Assembly (NCBI GenBank): GCA_903904655.1
Contig: CAIVDK010000397.1
Span: forward strand, 1 to 42,219
Direction: 5' to 3'
DNA length: 42,219 nucleotides
Source: an uncultured delta proteobacterium
Lineage (GTDB): Bacteria > Desulfobacterota > Syntrophia > Syntrophales > Smithellaceae
Made by a program: the position numbers and the translations under genes. Positions 8,880 to 18,900 of this stretch are shown piece after piece. The stretch's first letter is position 1; every line of letters starts with the position of its first letter. The notes beneath the pieces were generated by a model. The model was not told where the DNA came from and made no database searches. It saw nothing but the letters and a program-made list of their open reading frames with translations.

Positions 8880-9215
8880 ATGGAAATTGTCGTTACCAAT
8901 GAGTCAGATATCTTCGTTTTTGCGATTCGAGGCAGGCTGGATGCCGTAACCGTTCCCGAGCTGGAAGAGCGGATCAACCAGTGGTTTGAACAATCGGGAA
9001 CAAAGCTGGTTTTCGATCTCGACGGACTCGACTATATCAGCAGCGCCGGCCTGAGAGTATTTCTTACTACCGCCAAAAAAATGAAAGCGCGCGACGGGAA
9101 GCTGTGCATGGCCAGACTTCGGGATAACGTGAAAGACGTGTTCACCATATCGGGATTTATCGCCCTTATCCCTGCATTCGAAACCCTGGGAGCGGCCCAA
9201 GACGCCCTCCAATAG
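8880..9215 (+). CDS. STAS-domain anti-sigma factor antagonist (SpoIIAA/RsbV-like)
   Basis: A 111-residue single STAS domain (MEIVVTNESDIFVFAIRGRL and on). The loop YISSAGLRVF at about 52-61 matches the phosphorylation site of RsbV/SpoIIAA. By alignment Ser55 is the likely phospho-acceptor, while the usual preceding Asp is Ser54 here. Such proteins bind and inhibit a cognate anti-sigma or output kinase until phosphorylated by it. The ATG at 8880 is chosen because AAAAGGAG (8865-8872) is ideally placed and a strong promoter lies just upstream. The kinase-like partner begins 22 bp after the stop. No sigma factor gene is nearby, so the output could be a sigma factor elsewhere or another regulated protein. 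Confidence 0.9.
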   Translation: MEIVVTNESDIFVFAIRGRLDAVTVPELEERINQWFEQSGTKLVFDLDGLDYISSAGLRVFLTTAKKMKARDGKLCMARLRDNVKDVFTISGFIALIPAFETLGAAQDALQ

Positions 9216-9237
9216 CGTCGCGCCGAAATGAGCGTCT

Positions 9238-9645
9238 ATGCTGATGAAACAAATGCCCGCGCGGATAGAGAGCCTGCATGACTTGCTGACTTTTATCACA
9301 GCCGAGGCGAAAAAAAAGGGATTCTCCGAAGAAGCCCGGCAGCAAATCGAACTGGTTGCGGAAGAGGCGCTGGTCAATGTGTTTGTGCATGGCTATGCCC
9401 AAAACCAGGGACAGGTCGAAGTGCGGTGTCCGGCTTCGGATGATTCGGCGCTAACGATTGAAATCCGTGATGCGGGTGTTTTTTTCAATCCTCTCTCCCT
9501 TGCCGATCCCGATTTGCAACCCGATCTGGCCTGCCGCAAGGTCGGTGGCATGGGCGTGTTCCTGATTCGTAAGATGACCGATCAAGTGACCTACCGGCGA
9601 GAAGGCGACAGCAATATCCTGACCATGACTTTTTTGAATCGCTGA
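9238..9645 (+). CDS. RsbW-like serine kinase / anti-sigma factor (HATPase_c_2)
   Basis: A 135-residue GHKL ATPase. The N box EEALVNVFVHGY (about 42-53) holds the Mg/ATP Asn47. A DxG motif lies in IRDAGVFFNP (about 77-86), and a G box GGMGVFLIRK (about 103-112) follows. It should phosphorylate the STAS protein encoded just upstream and bind a sigma factor or other target in alternation. Length and domain composition fit the RsbW/SpoIIAB/BtrW family. Start choice is uncertain (ATG at 9238 or 9244) because no clear Shine-Dalgarno is seen; translational coupling to the STAS gene is plausible. It converges on kup. Confidence 0.88.
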   Translation: MLMKQMPARIESLHDLLTFITAEAKKKGFSEEARQQIELVAEEALVNVFVHGYAQNQGQVEVRCPASDDSALTIEIRDAGVFFNPLSLADPDLQPDLACRKVGGMGVFLIRKMTDQVTYRREGDSNILTMTFLNR

Positions 9646-9704
9646 AAACTACAGAATATATGTGAACAGGGCGTTGCCGTTAGAGTCCTGATTTCGAAAT
9701 GGAA

Positions 9705-11543
9705 TTACATTTCCACCCGTGTGACAATACCCTGCAGACGGCTGGGCGGCAACTTGCTGAACTGAACGAAATTGGGCGTGATTCGCTTGATTACGCTGAA
9801 GATGCGCCAGATAGGATTGCGAGTAACGATGTCCTCCACGCCGTAAAAAATAACCTTTTCCTGAATGCCCTGTTCTTTGATCAGACCTTCCAGATCGAAA
9901 ATTTCCCGATAACCGGCTTCCACTTCAAGCGCCTCGAGGCCCGGCGCCAGATCCTGCTTCAAGTCAACCTTAATGCCGAAGGGTTCATCAGTCCGGCTAA
10001 TGGAAATCAGGATATTCCGCTCATAGATAATGTTGCTGCGGAAGATGCTGTGGACAATATAGGGCGAGATCATCTTGTAACCCCGACAGAAATAAAGGGC
10101 GGTGCCGGCAATGTTTCTGCCTTTGGCGTAGATCTGTTCGTAGCTGATGAGAAACGTTTCCAGATCCAATGGCCGCAAAGATTTGAACAGGCGTTTCTGC
10201 CCTTTTGTCCAGATAAGAATGAGGCTTAAGGGGATGGCGGCCAGGATTAGCGACCAATAGGCGCCGTGGGACAGCTTGCTCAGGGTGGCGACAAAAAAAG
10301 CAAAGGCAATGCCGCTGACGATAACGGCGAAGGGAAGCTTCCATTTCCATTTTTTGATTTGCGAAAAAACCAGAGCCATCATCAAAGCTGTGATGGTCAT
10401 CGACCCGGTCACCGCCATGCCGTATGCCGCAGCCAGATTTTCCGATTTCTGAAAGATCAGGATCATGAAAATGACTGCGCACATCAATATCCCGTTCACG
10501 ACTGGAATATGGATTTGTGATTTAATCTGGCTGGACGTATAGGCGACCTTCATCAGCGGCATGAGCCTCGTGGTAATTCCCTGATAGACCACGGAAAAAG
10601 TTCCGCTGATGATCGCTTGTGACGCGATAATCGTTGCCCCAACGGTGAGCAGAAGAAACGGAATATAAAGATAGGAGGCCTGATGCTGCACCATACCGAA
10701 GAGCAGGTACTTGACGTCCGGATGGGAAATGGCAAAGACACCCTGCCCCATGTAATTGAGAAGGATGGCGGCAAATACGAAATACCAGGCGTGCAGAATC
10801 GGTTTTTTGCCCAGGTGCCCCATGTCGGCATACAGGGCTTCGCCGCCGGTGGCGCATAAAATGACCTCGGACAGGACAAAAAATCCCGCCAGGCCATTTC
10901 CCGAAAGAAACTTGAAGGCATAATAGGGATTGATGGCCTTTAGGATTCCCGGCATGGTAATCACGGAAGCCAGTCCCGTCACTGCCAGGCAAATAAACCA
11001 AACCAGCATGACCGGTCCGAATATCCCGGCGACTTTATCCACTCCCCGTGATTGAACTGCAAAAAGTACGATGGCAATCGCTACCGCAATCAGGATCAAA
11101 ATTCCCAGTTGCATGTTTTCCAGGCCGGGGACAAGCAGTATTCCTTCCACGGCGGAAAGAATGGTAATCGCGGGCGTGATGACCCCGTCGCCCAATAAAA
11201 GCGAGACGCCGATGAACGTAAGAAATCCGGCAAAGGCCAGTTTGCGAGCGGGTTTGAGCGTTTTGCTCAGGATTTCCCGCAGCATGATTTCCCCGCCTTG
11301 TCCTTTATAGGAAAGGCTCATGGCCAGCCAGGCGTATTCGGCCGTGACGAGGATCAGCAATGTCCAGACAACGAGGGAAAGAATTCCCAGGACACTATCC
11401 TGGGTTCTCGGGGTCAGGGCAAATACAACGGTTAACGTATAGATGGGGCTTGTGCCGATATCGCCGAACACAATCCCCATTGAGCGGACAACGCCGCCCC
11501 AGAAAGAATCCCGTTTGCTTTTTTTCAAAATAATCCTCGTCAA
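9705..11543 (-). CDS. kup: Kup-type low-affinity K+ transporter
   Basis: A 612-residue membrane protein of the KUP/HAK/KT family, with the family hallmark GIVFGDIGTSPIYT at about residues 23-36. About 12 hydrophobic helices follow and then a roughly 150-residue soluble C-terminal domain. It imports K+, probably with H+. The length matches E. coli Kup (622 aa). The start appears to be TTG at 11543, because no ATG lies between it and the first helix. The best ribosome-binding site, GAGGTGG read on the - strand, falls inside the REP-like element. Together with the glucan synthase and the Kef antiporter it suggests a local potassium/osmotic theme. Confidence 0.95.
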   Translation of the reverse strand: MTRIILKKSKRDSFWGGVVRSMGIVFGDIGTSPIYTLTVVFALTPRTQDSVLGILSLVVWTLLILVTAEYAWLAMSLSYKGQGGEIMLREILSKTLKPARKLAFAGFLTFIGVSLLLGDGVITPAITILSAVEGILLVPGLENMQLGILILIAVAIAIVLFAVQSRGVDKVAGIFGPVMLVWFICLAVTGLASVITMPGILKAINPYYAFKFLSGNGLAGFFVLSEVILCATGGEALYADMGHLGKKPILHAWYFVFAAILLNYMGQGVFAISHPDVKYLLFGMVQHQASYLYIPFLLLTVGATIIASQAIISGTFSVVYQGITTRLMPLMKVAYTSSQIKSQIHIPVVNGILMCAVIFMILIFQKSENLAAAYGMAVTGSMTITALMMALVFSQIKKWKWKLPFAVIVSGIAFAFFVATLSKLSHGAYWSLILAAIPLSLILIWTKGQKRLFKSLRPLDLETFLISYEQIYAKGRNIAGTALYFCRGYKMISPYIVHSIFRSNIIYERNILISISRTDEPFGIKVDLKQDLAPGLEALEVEAGYREIFDLEGLIKEQGIQEKVIFYGVEDIVTRNPIWRIFSVIKRITPNFVQFSKLPPSRLQGIVTRVEM

Positions 11544-11646
11544 TCAACCACCTCGCGAGCTCGCTGTCGCGGCATGAAATGAACGTCATTATATCGCGAG
11601 CAAGCTCGCGGAGAATTAACGTTCGTCCCGCAACAGCGGGATTAAA
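11542..11646. repeat. REP-like palindromic element, long copy
   Basis: A 105-bp version of the element at 4040-4101. Its ends are nearly identical to the short copy. An extra centre (about 42 bp) adds a second GCGAG/CTCGC palindrome (GCGAGCAAGCTCGC) and an ATGAACGTCAT near-palindrome. It begins at the kup start codon and occupies nearly half of the divergent kup-pfk spacer. Confidence 0.8.
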
Positions 11647-11726
11647 CTGAAACCCCATTAACACCGAAAGACAGGGTGGTCAAGCTCGGTGAATGGCGGC
11701 CGAATGGCCTAGTCAAAACTCTTCAG

Positions 11727-11755
11727 TTGATAAAAGCCAATGAATATGCAATATT
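11727..11755 (+). promoter_or_regulatory. Candidate promoter for phosphofructokinase
   Basis: TTGATA (11727-11732), a 17-bp spacer and AATATT (11750-11755) form a moderate sigma70 match (5/6 and 4/6). It would give a short leader before the ATG at 11778. Confidence 0.35.
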
Positions 11756-11777
11756 ATTTTAAATAGGGAAAATAGCC

Positions 11778-12875
11778 ATGAGAATAGCGGTTTTAACGGG
11801 TGGCGGTGATTGTCCGGGCCTCAACGGCGCGATCAAATGGGTGACTAAAACGGCCCTTGATCCCCTTCTCGCGAAGAAGCGGTCCGTCACCTTCGACGTC
11901 ATCGGCATCCGGAACGGGTGGAAGGGCCTCGTAGAGGTCGATCCGGGTAGTCCAGAGAGTCTGACCCGTCACACCATGAAGCTCGACGAGGAGATTGTGC
12001 GCACGTGGGACCGCTACGGAGGAACAAATCTCGGAACCTCCCGGACCAACCCCTTCAATTCAAAAAATGACGCCTCGCAAAAAGCGATGGACAATATCGA
12101 CCGGCTGGGCATCGACGTCATTGTGTCCGTCGGCGGCGAGGATACCCTCGGCGTGGCCTCCAAACTCCATCGGCTGGGCATCAAAACCATCGGCATTCCC
12201 AAGACCATTGACGGTGATCTTGTAGGCACCGATTATTCATTGGGCTTCGATTCGGCGGTGAATATCATCATGGAAGAGATCGATCGCCTCCGGACGACCG
12301 CCGGGTCCCATAACCGGATCTTTGTGGTGGAAACCATGGGCCGGCATGCGGGCTGGCTCGCCCTGCACGGCGGCGAATGCAGTGGCGCTTACATCATTCT
12401 GATTCCAGAGCACCGTTTTGATATGGAACGGGTCTGCGATCTTCTCGAAGAACGCCGTGGCCGAGAGATTCAGTACAGTATCATCGTCGTTTCCGAGGGC
12501 GCGACGATGAATGTCAATAAAGAATTCTGCAAGGACAATAAGGTGGATGAGTTCGGTCACCGGTCACTGGGGGGCATTGCCGCCTATATCGCGAAGGAAA
12601 TCGAGGGGAAAACGGGATTGGAAACCCGCCATGTCGCATTGAGTCACCTTCAGCGGGGAGGATCGCCGTCAGCCCGGGACCGCCTGATGGCGCGGTGGTT
12701 CGGGATCGCGGCCGTGGACATGATTGTCAACGAGGATTTCGGCAGGATGGTAAGCTATCGCCATGGCGAGATCACATCGGTGCCCATGAAAGATGTTACC
12801 GATCACCTGAATCTCATCGATGTGGATAAATATTACGATACCGAACGGTATAACGGCAAACGATCTATTCTCTAA
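11778..12875 (+). CDS. 6-phosphofructokinase, probably pyrophosphate-dependent
   Basis: A 365-residue PfkA-superfamily enzyme phosphorylating fructose 6-phosphate. The N-terminal LTGGGDCPGLN loop is typical. The phosphoryl-donor loop reads GGEDT (119-123) with Asp122, and the catalytic motif reads PKTIDGD (141-147) with Lys142. ATP enzymes usually have Gly at both discriminating positions (GGDGS, PGTIDND), whereas Asp plus Lys is the known signature for PPi use. The length fits the group III PPi/ATP-PFK clade. A PPi enzyme is reversible and saves ATP, which suits an energy-limited anaerobe. The ATG follows a weak AGGG-type site (GGGAAAA). The glucan synthase gene follows within 71 bp on the same strand, so co-transcription is likely. 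Confidence 0.92.
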   Translation: MRIAVLTGGGDCPGLNGAIKWVTKTALDPLLAKKRSVTFDVIGIRNGWKGLVEVDPGSPESLTRHTMKLDEEIVRTWDRYGGTNLGTSRTNPFNSKNDASQKAMDNIDRLGIDVIVSVGGEDTLGVASKLHRLGIKTIGIPKTIDGDLVGTDYSLGFDSAVNIIMEEIDRLRTTAGSHNRIFVVETMGRHAGWLALHGGECSGAYIILIPEHRFDMERVCDLLEERRGREIQYSIIVVSEGATMNVNKEFCKDNKVDEFGHRSLGGIAAYIAKEIEGKTGLETRHVALSHLQRGGSPSARDRLMARWFGIAAVDMIVNEDFGRMVSYRHGEITSVPMKDVTDHLNLIDVDKYYDTERYNGKRSIL

Positions 12876-12946
12876 AGGAGGCCCGGTAAAAAGATGTGAT
12901 TTCGGGGCACGATGGCCGCCTCTGCTCTTCCACAAGGAGACAAAAA

Positions 12947-15900
12947 TTGAATTTGATTTACAAGACAGCAGCCAATACTTTATTATTTTTGAAAAAGTAC
13001 CTTTCGAAAAGTCATTTCGGGAAAAAGTATACCCGCGACGAATCCCCCTTGCGATCCGAATTGCTCACTTCCGACCAGATGAAACAGCATGGTAAAAATC
13101 TGGCAAACTTGCATCAATTAACCAATAAGGAAGCGACTGAAAAACTCCTGGAACGACTCCATGACAACGACGATATTCTGATTGAAACCATCCGGCAGTT
13201 GACTGCCGTCGTCAAGACGAACAGCCCTGTCGCTCCAGCTGAGGAATGGCTGCTGGACAACTTTTATTTGATTGAAGAAAATGTCCGCACAGCCAAACGT
13301 CACTTATCCCGTGGATTCAGCCGGAGCCTGCCCTGGCTTTCAAGCGGCCCTTCCGCCGGACTGCCCCGGGTTTATGATATCGCGCAGGAGATCATTTCCC
13401 ACGGCGACGGCCGGGTAGATCTGGAAAACCTTGTTAGTTTTATTACAGCCTACCAGTCGGTTTCCCATCTAAAACTAGGCGAGTTGTGGGCTATTCCGAT
13501 CATGCTGCGTCTGGCGCTGATTGAAAATCTCCGGCGTATCGGAACGCGCATCATGGCCGACATGGCCGACCGGGCGCGCGCCAATTATTGGGCGGATCAG
13601 ATGATTGATGTCGCGAGGCGTGACCCCAAAAGTCTTGTCTTAGCCATTGCGGATATGGCACGGTCTGATCCTCCGCTTTTAAGTCCATTTGTCGCGGAAT
13701 TTGCCCGCCGTTTGCAGGGAAAGAGTCCGGCGTTGGCCTTGCCTCTGGGCTGGATCGAACAGCGACTTTCCGAATCGTATTTGACCATAGAACAGATGAT
13801 CCAGTCGGGAAATCAGCAACTGGCCGCTGACCAGGCGTCCGTCAGCAATAGTATTGGCTCTCTCCGGTTTCTGACGACGATGAACTGGCGGGAATTTGTC
13901 GAGACCATGAGTGTGGTTGAAAAAGTGCTGCGGGAAGATCCCGGCGATGTCTATGTTCGAATGGATTTTGTCACGCGCGACCATTATCGTCATGTCGTTG
14001 AAAAAATTGCCAAAAACAGTCCAACGCTCGAAAGGGATGTCGCACAAAAAGCCATTGATTTGGCTAAGTCCGCCCTAGCCCTGAAAAGCGGCGATGAGCG
14101 GATGACCCATGTTGGTTATTATCTGATTGATAAAGGATTGCCACAACTCGAAAAAAGCGCGCAGATGCGCCTAACTTTTTCCGAGTCCATGGGAAGAGTT
14201 CTGGGCCGGGCTCCCTTACTGCTCTACCTGGGTAGCATCATTGGGATGACTTTATTATTGGCAGGATACCTGTTTACAAAGATTCATGCGGCAGGTGTTC
14301 AAAGCTGGATCATGGGGCCTGCGGCGATTATCCTGGTTCTTAGCGCAAGCTCCCTGGGTGTGGCTCTGACCAATTGGCTGGTCACGCTGCTCACATATCC
14401 GCATCCCCTGCCGCGCATGGACTTTTCTCTGGAAATTCCGCCGGAGTCGAGCACGCTGGTGGTCATCCCCACGATGCTCAACAATGTCCAAAACGTGGAA
14501 GATTTGGTCGAAGCGCTGGAAATTCGATTTCTAACGAACAGAGAAGATAATCTGCACTTCGGTCTTCTCACTGATTTTTGCGACGCCCCTCAGGAGAAAA
14601 TGCCTGAAGACGACGAGCTTTTGCGTTTGGCCGAGAAGGGGATCAAGGACCTCCACGAGAAATACAGGGGCGTCAAAGGAGGAACATTTTTTCTTTTTCA
14701 CCGCCCGCGCCTTTGGAATCCGGATGAAGGCCTATGGATGGGCTATGAACGCAAACGCGGCAAGTTGACCGAGTTGAATGCCCTACTGCGAGGCGGCGAG
14801 AGAAATCGTTTTTCAAAGATTGTCGGCGCCACGGAATTATTATCCAATGTGAAGTATGTCATTACCCTGGATACGGATACGCAACTGCCTCGCGATGCCG
14901 CGGAAAAATTTATTGGGACGATGGCCCATCCGCTGAACCGTCCCCGTTTTGACGAATCGAAAAATATCATTAACGCTGGTTACGGCATCCTTCAGCCCAG
15001 GCTAACTGAAAGCTTATCCGGGGCCAGACAGACCCGGTATTCGCGATTGTGGGGAGGCCAGACAGGAATCGACCCATATACGCGCATGGTTTCCGATATT
15101 TATCAGGATGCCTTCGGCGAAGGTTCCTTTGTCGGCAAGGGCATCTATGATGTCGACGCGTTTGAAAAAACGCTGCACCACCGTCTTCCCGAAAATCGGA
15201 TACTCAGTCATGACCTGATCGAGGGTTGTCACGCGCGCAGCGGGCTTATTTCCGATGTGGAGTTGTATGAAGAATATCCGGCTCAATACCGGGTGGATGT
15301 GAGTCGCAGACGCCGTTGGATTCGCGGGGACTGGCAAATCGCAAGTTGGCTGAGATTAAAGGTTCCTGTTTTGGGCGGCGGATATCAAAAAAATGTCCTA
15401 TCGAGCCTTTCCCATTGGAAAATATTTGACAACCTCCGCCGCAGTCTCGTTCCTGCCGCCTTGATTATCATGCTCGTCGCCGGTTGGACGATGGTTCCTC
15501 CCGCCTGGCTATGGACGCTACTTCTGGTAGGGATTCTGCTCATTCCCTCCGCGGGCGCCGTTCTTCTGGATCTATTTCGCAAATCGGGAGACGTGTTGCT
15601 CAGTGATCACCTAATTTACATAATGCGTCAGGCCAGACGGCATGGTCTGCAGATTTTATTTACAATCGTCTGCCTGCCGTATGAAGCTTTTTACAGTCTG
15701 GATGCGATTTTGCGCACCGGCTCACGGATGCTGGTGACGCACAAACGATTACTGGAGTGGAATCCCTTCCAAAACCAGACGCATCATGCCGTAAATGATC
15801 TGGCGGCATCCTGCAGGTCCATGTGGATAGCCCCTGTCCTGTCCACGGCGGTATTAACTTATCTCTCGATCGCAAGACCCGGTGCGCTTTGCGCTGCCCT

Positions 15901-18900
15901 GCCCGTGCTGATCCTCTGGTTTTTGTCCCCTGTCATTACCTGGTGGGTCAGTAGGCCTTCCGTCAAAGAAGGGATCACCCTGAACGATGAACAAATTATT
16001 TTCTTAAGAAAAGCAGCTCGCAGAACCTGGTCGTTTTTCGAAACGTTTGTTACCGTGGAAGAACATTGGCTTCCGCCGGATAACTATCAGGAGCAGCCTG
16101 ACCCTGTGATTGCGCACCGCACGTCGCCCACCAACATGGGACTGGCGCTCCTGGCAAATTTATCCGCCTGTGATTTTGGTTATGCGACACCCGGTGAATT
16201 TCTCAGACGCACCGCGAATACTTTTGGTACCATGGAAAAGATGGATCGCCACCGGGGCCACTTTTACAATTGGTATGATACGCAAACCTTAAAAATACTG
16301 CCGCCGCATTACATATCGACCGTGGACAGCGGGAATCTTTGTGGTTATCTGTTGACGCTGAAGCAGGGACTCCTTGATCTTCCAGACAGGATTTTATCAG
16401 GGAATCGATTACTGGAAGGCATTGCCGACACCTATAGCGTCCTCAAAGATGTTGCCGGAAATACGTCTAAAAATGAACGGGCCGAATTTAAAAAACATCT
16501 GGATAGGCCTGTGTCTCCAGAGCGGGCGACAGTTAACGACCTGTGGTTGCGTCTCGATATGCTGACACAATCAGCATCAATTCTTGCCGCAAGCTTTGAG
16601 GCCGATCCGCAAAGTCAGTCCTATGGATGGGCGCAGGCTCTTGTCCGTCAATGCCGGGATGCGGTGGATGAACTGATGACACTCTGCCCCTGGGCAGCGC
16701 TGCAAATCCCTACGGCCGGTGTTACCCGTCTTTTCGAGGAAATCGGCATTCCCACCTTGCGGGAAGTTTCAGATCTGTCCGCAAGGTGGCTTTCCTCCGT
16801 GGAAGAGATAATCGGGCCTTCTGCCAATGATGAAGAACAGGCGTGGTCCCGCGAGTTTCATAAACTGGTTTTGGAAGGAAGCAGGCTCTCGCGAGAAAGA
16901 CTCTCCGTCATTCAAACGCTCATTAAAAAAGCCGGGGAATTCGCCGATATGGATTACAGCTTCCTCTATGATAAAGGACATCAGTTGTTAACCATCGGGT
17001 ATAGCGTCGGCGATCGCCGACGGGACGCAAGCTTCTATGACCTGCTGGCATCCGAGGCCAGATTTTGCAGTTTTGTCGCCATTGCACAGGGGCAACTGCC
17101 GAAGGAAAACTGGTTTGCCCTGGGACGCATGCTGACCAATCCGGGAGGTGATCCCGTTCTCCTTTCCTGGGACGGGTCGATGTTTGAGTACCTGATGCCG
17201 CTCCTGGTCATGCCGAACTACGAAAACACGTTACTGGACCAAACCTACAAGGCGGTGGTCAAAAGACAGATAGCGTATGGAGAAAAAAGGGGAGTGCCCT
17301 GGGGCATTTCGGAATCCGGTTATAACACCATTGATGTTCATTTGAACTACCAGTATCGCGCTTTCGGTGTCCCCGGCCTGGGCCTCAAGCGTGGGCTTAG
17401 CGACGATCTGGTGGTATCTCCGTATGCGTCAGCGCTGGCGCTGATGATCGCACCGGAGGAAGCCTGTGAAAATCTCCAGCGACTGGCCGCCAAAGACATG
17501 ATGGGGGCGTACGGTTTTTATGAAGCACTGGATTATACCGCGACGCGTTTGCCCGCCGATCAGGTAAGCGTTGCCGTCCGATCCTTCATGGCGCATCATC
17601 AGGGAATGAGCTTACTGGCCCTGTCCCATCTCTTACTGAATCGTCCGATGCAGAAGCGCTTTGAGTCCGAACCGATGTTTCAATCGGCAATGCTTTTGCT
17701 TCAGGAACGCATCCCCAAAGCCGTTTCCTTCTACAGGCAGATCGCCGATGATATTAATGTCCGGAAATCGTCCGCCCCGCAGAAAATTCCGTCGCGCATC
17801 ATTGAAACCCCCGATACGCCTGTACCGGAGGTGCAATTGTTGTCCAACGGCAGATATCATGTCATGATTACAAATGCCGGCGGCGGATACAGCCGCTGGA
17901 AGGATATAGCGGTGACGCGCTGGCGCGAAGACGCCACCCGCGATCCCTGGGGCATGTTCTGTTATATCCGCGATGTTTCCACGGGAGAGTTCTGGTCCAC
18001 TGCCTATCAGCCGACACTGAAAAAGCCAGAAAGATACGAGGCCATTTTCTCCGACTCGAAGGTCGAGTTTCGCAGGCGCGATGATGAAATTAACACGCAC
18101 ACCCAAATAGCCGTGTCACCGGAAGACGATATTGAACTCAGGCGCATCCGCATCACCAATCGTTCCAGAAAACGCCGCGAACTGGATCTGACCAGTTACG
18201 CGGAAATTGTGATCGCGCAACCGGCGGCCGATGCGATGCATCCGGCGTTTAGCAATCTTTTTGTTCAAACGGAAATTATCCGGAATCGTCAAGCGATTCT
18301 CTGTACACGAAGACCACGTTCCAAGGATGAGCCCACCTACTGGACTTTTCATTTAATGGCGTTGCATGGCACGGACCAAAGCGAGGTCTCTTATGAAACG
18401 GATCGCTTAAAGTTTATAGGCCGCGGCAATACGCTATCTTGCCCCGCGGCCATGAAGGGTTCGACGAATGGGACACAAGCCCTGTCGGGCACGGAAGGTT
18501 CCGTTCTGGATCCGATTGTTGCGATCCGCCGTCCGATCAAACTCTCACCAGGAGAATCGGTGACGATGGATATCGTTTCCGGCATCGCTGAAACCCGCGC
18601 CAAAGCGCTCGGCCTTATTGAAAAATACCACGACAACCGCTTGGCCGACCGCGTTTTTAATCTGGCCTGGACTCACAGCCAGGTCATGCTCAGGCAAATC
18701 AATGCAACCCCCGAAGACGCACATCTTTACGGACGTCTGGCCGGTTCCATTATTTACGCCAATTCATCCCTCCGCGCTGATCCGAGGATCATTCTAAAAA
18801 ACCGTCGCGGGCAATCCGGCTTATGGGGTTACGCCATTTCCGGAGACTTACCCATTGTGTTGCTTCAGATTAGCGACCATACCAACATTGAACTTGTCCG

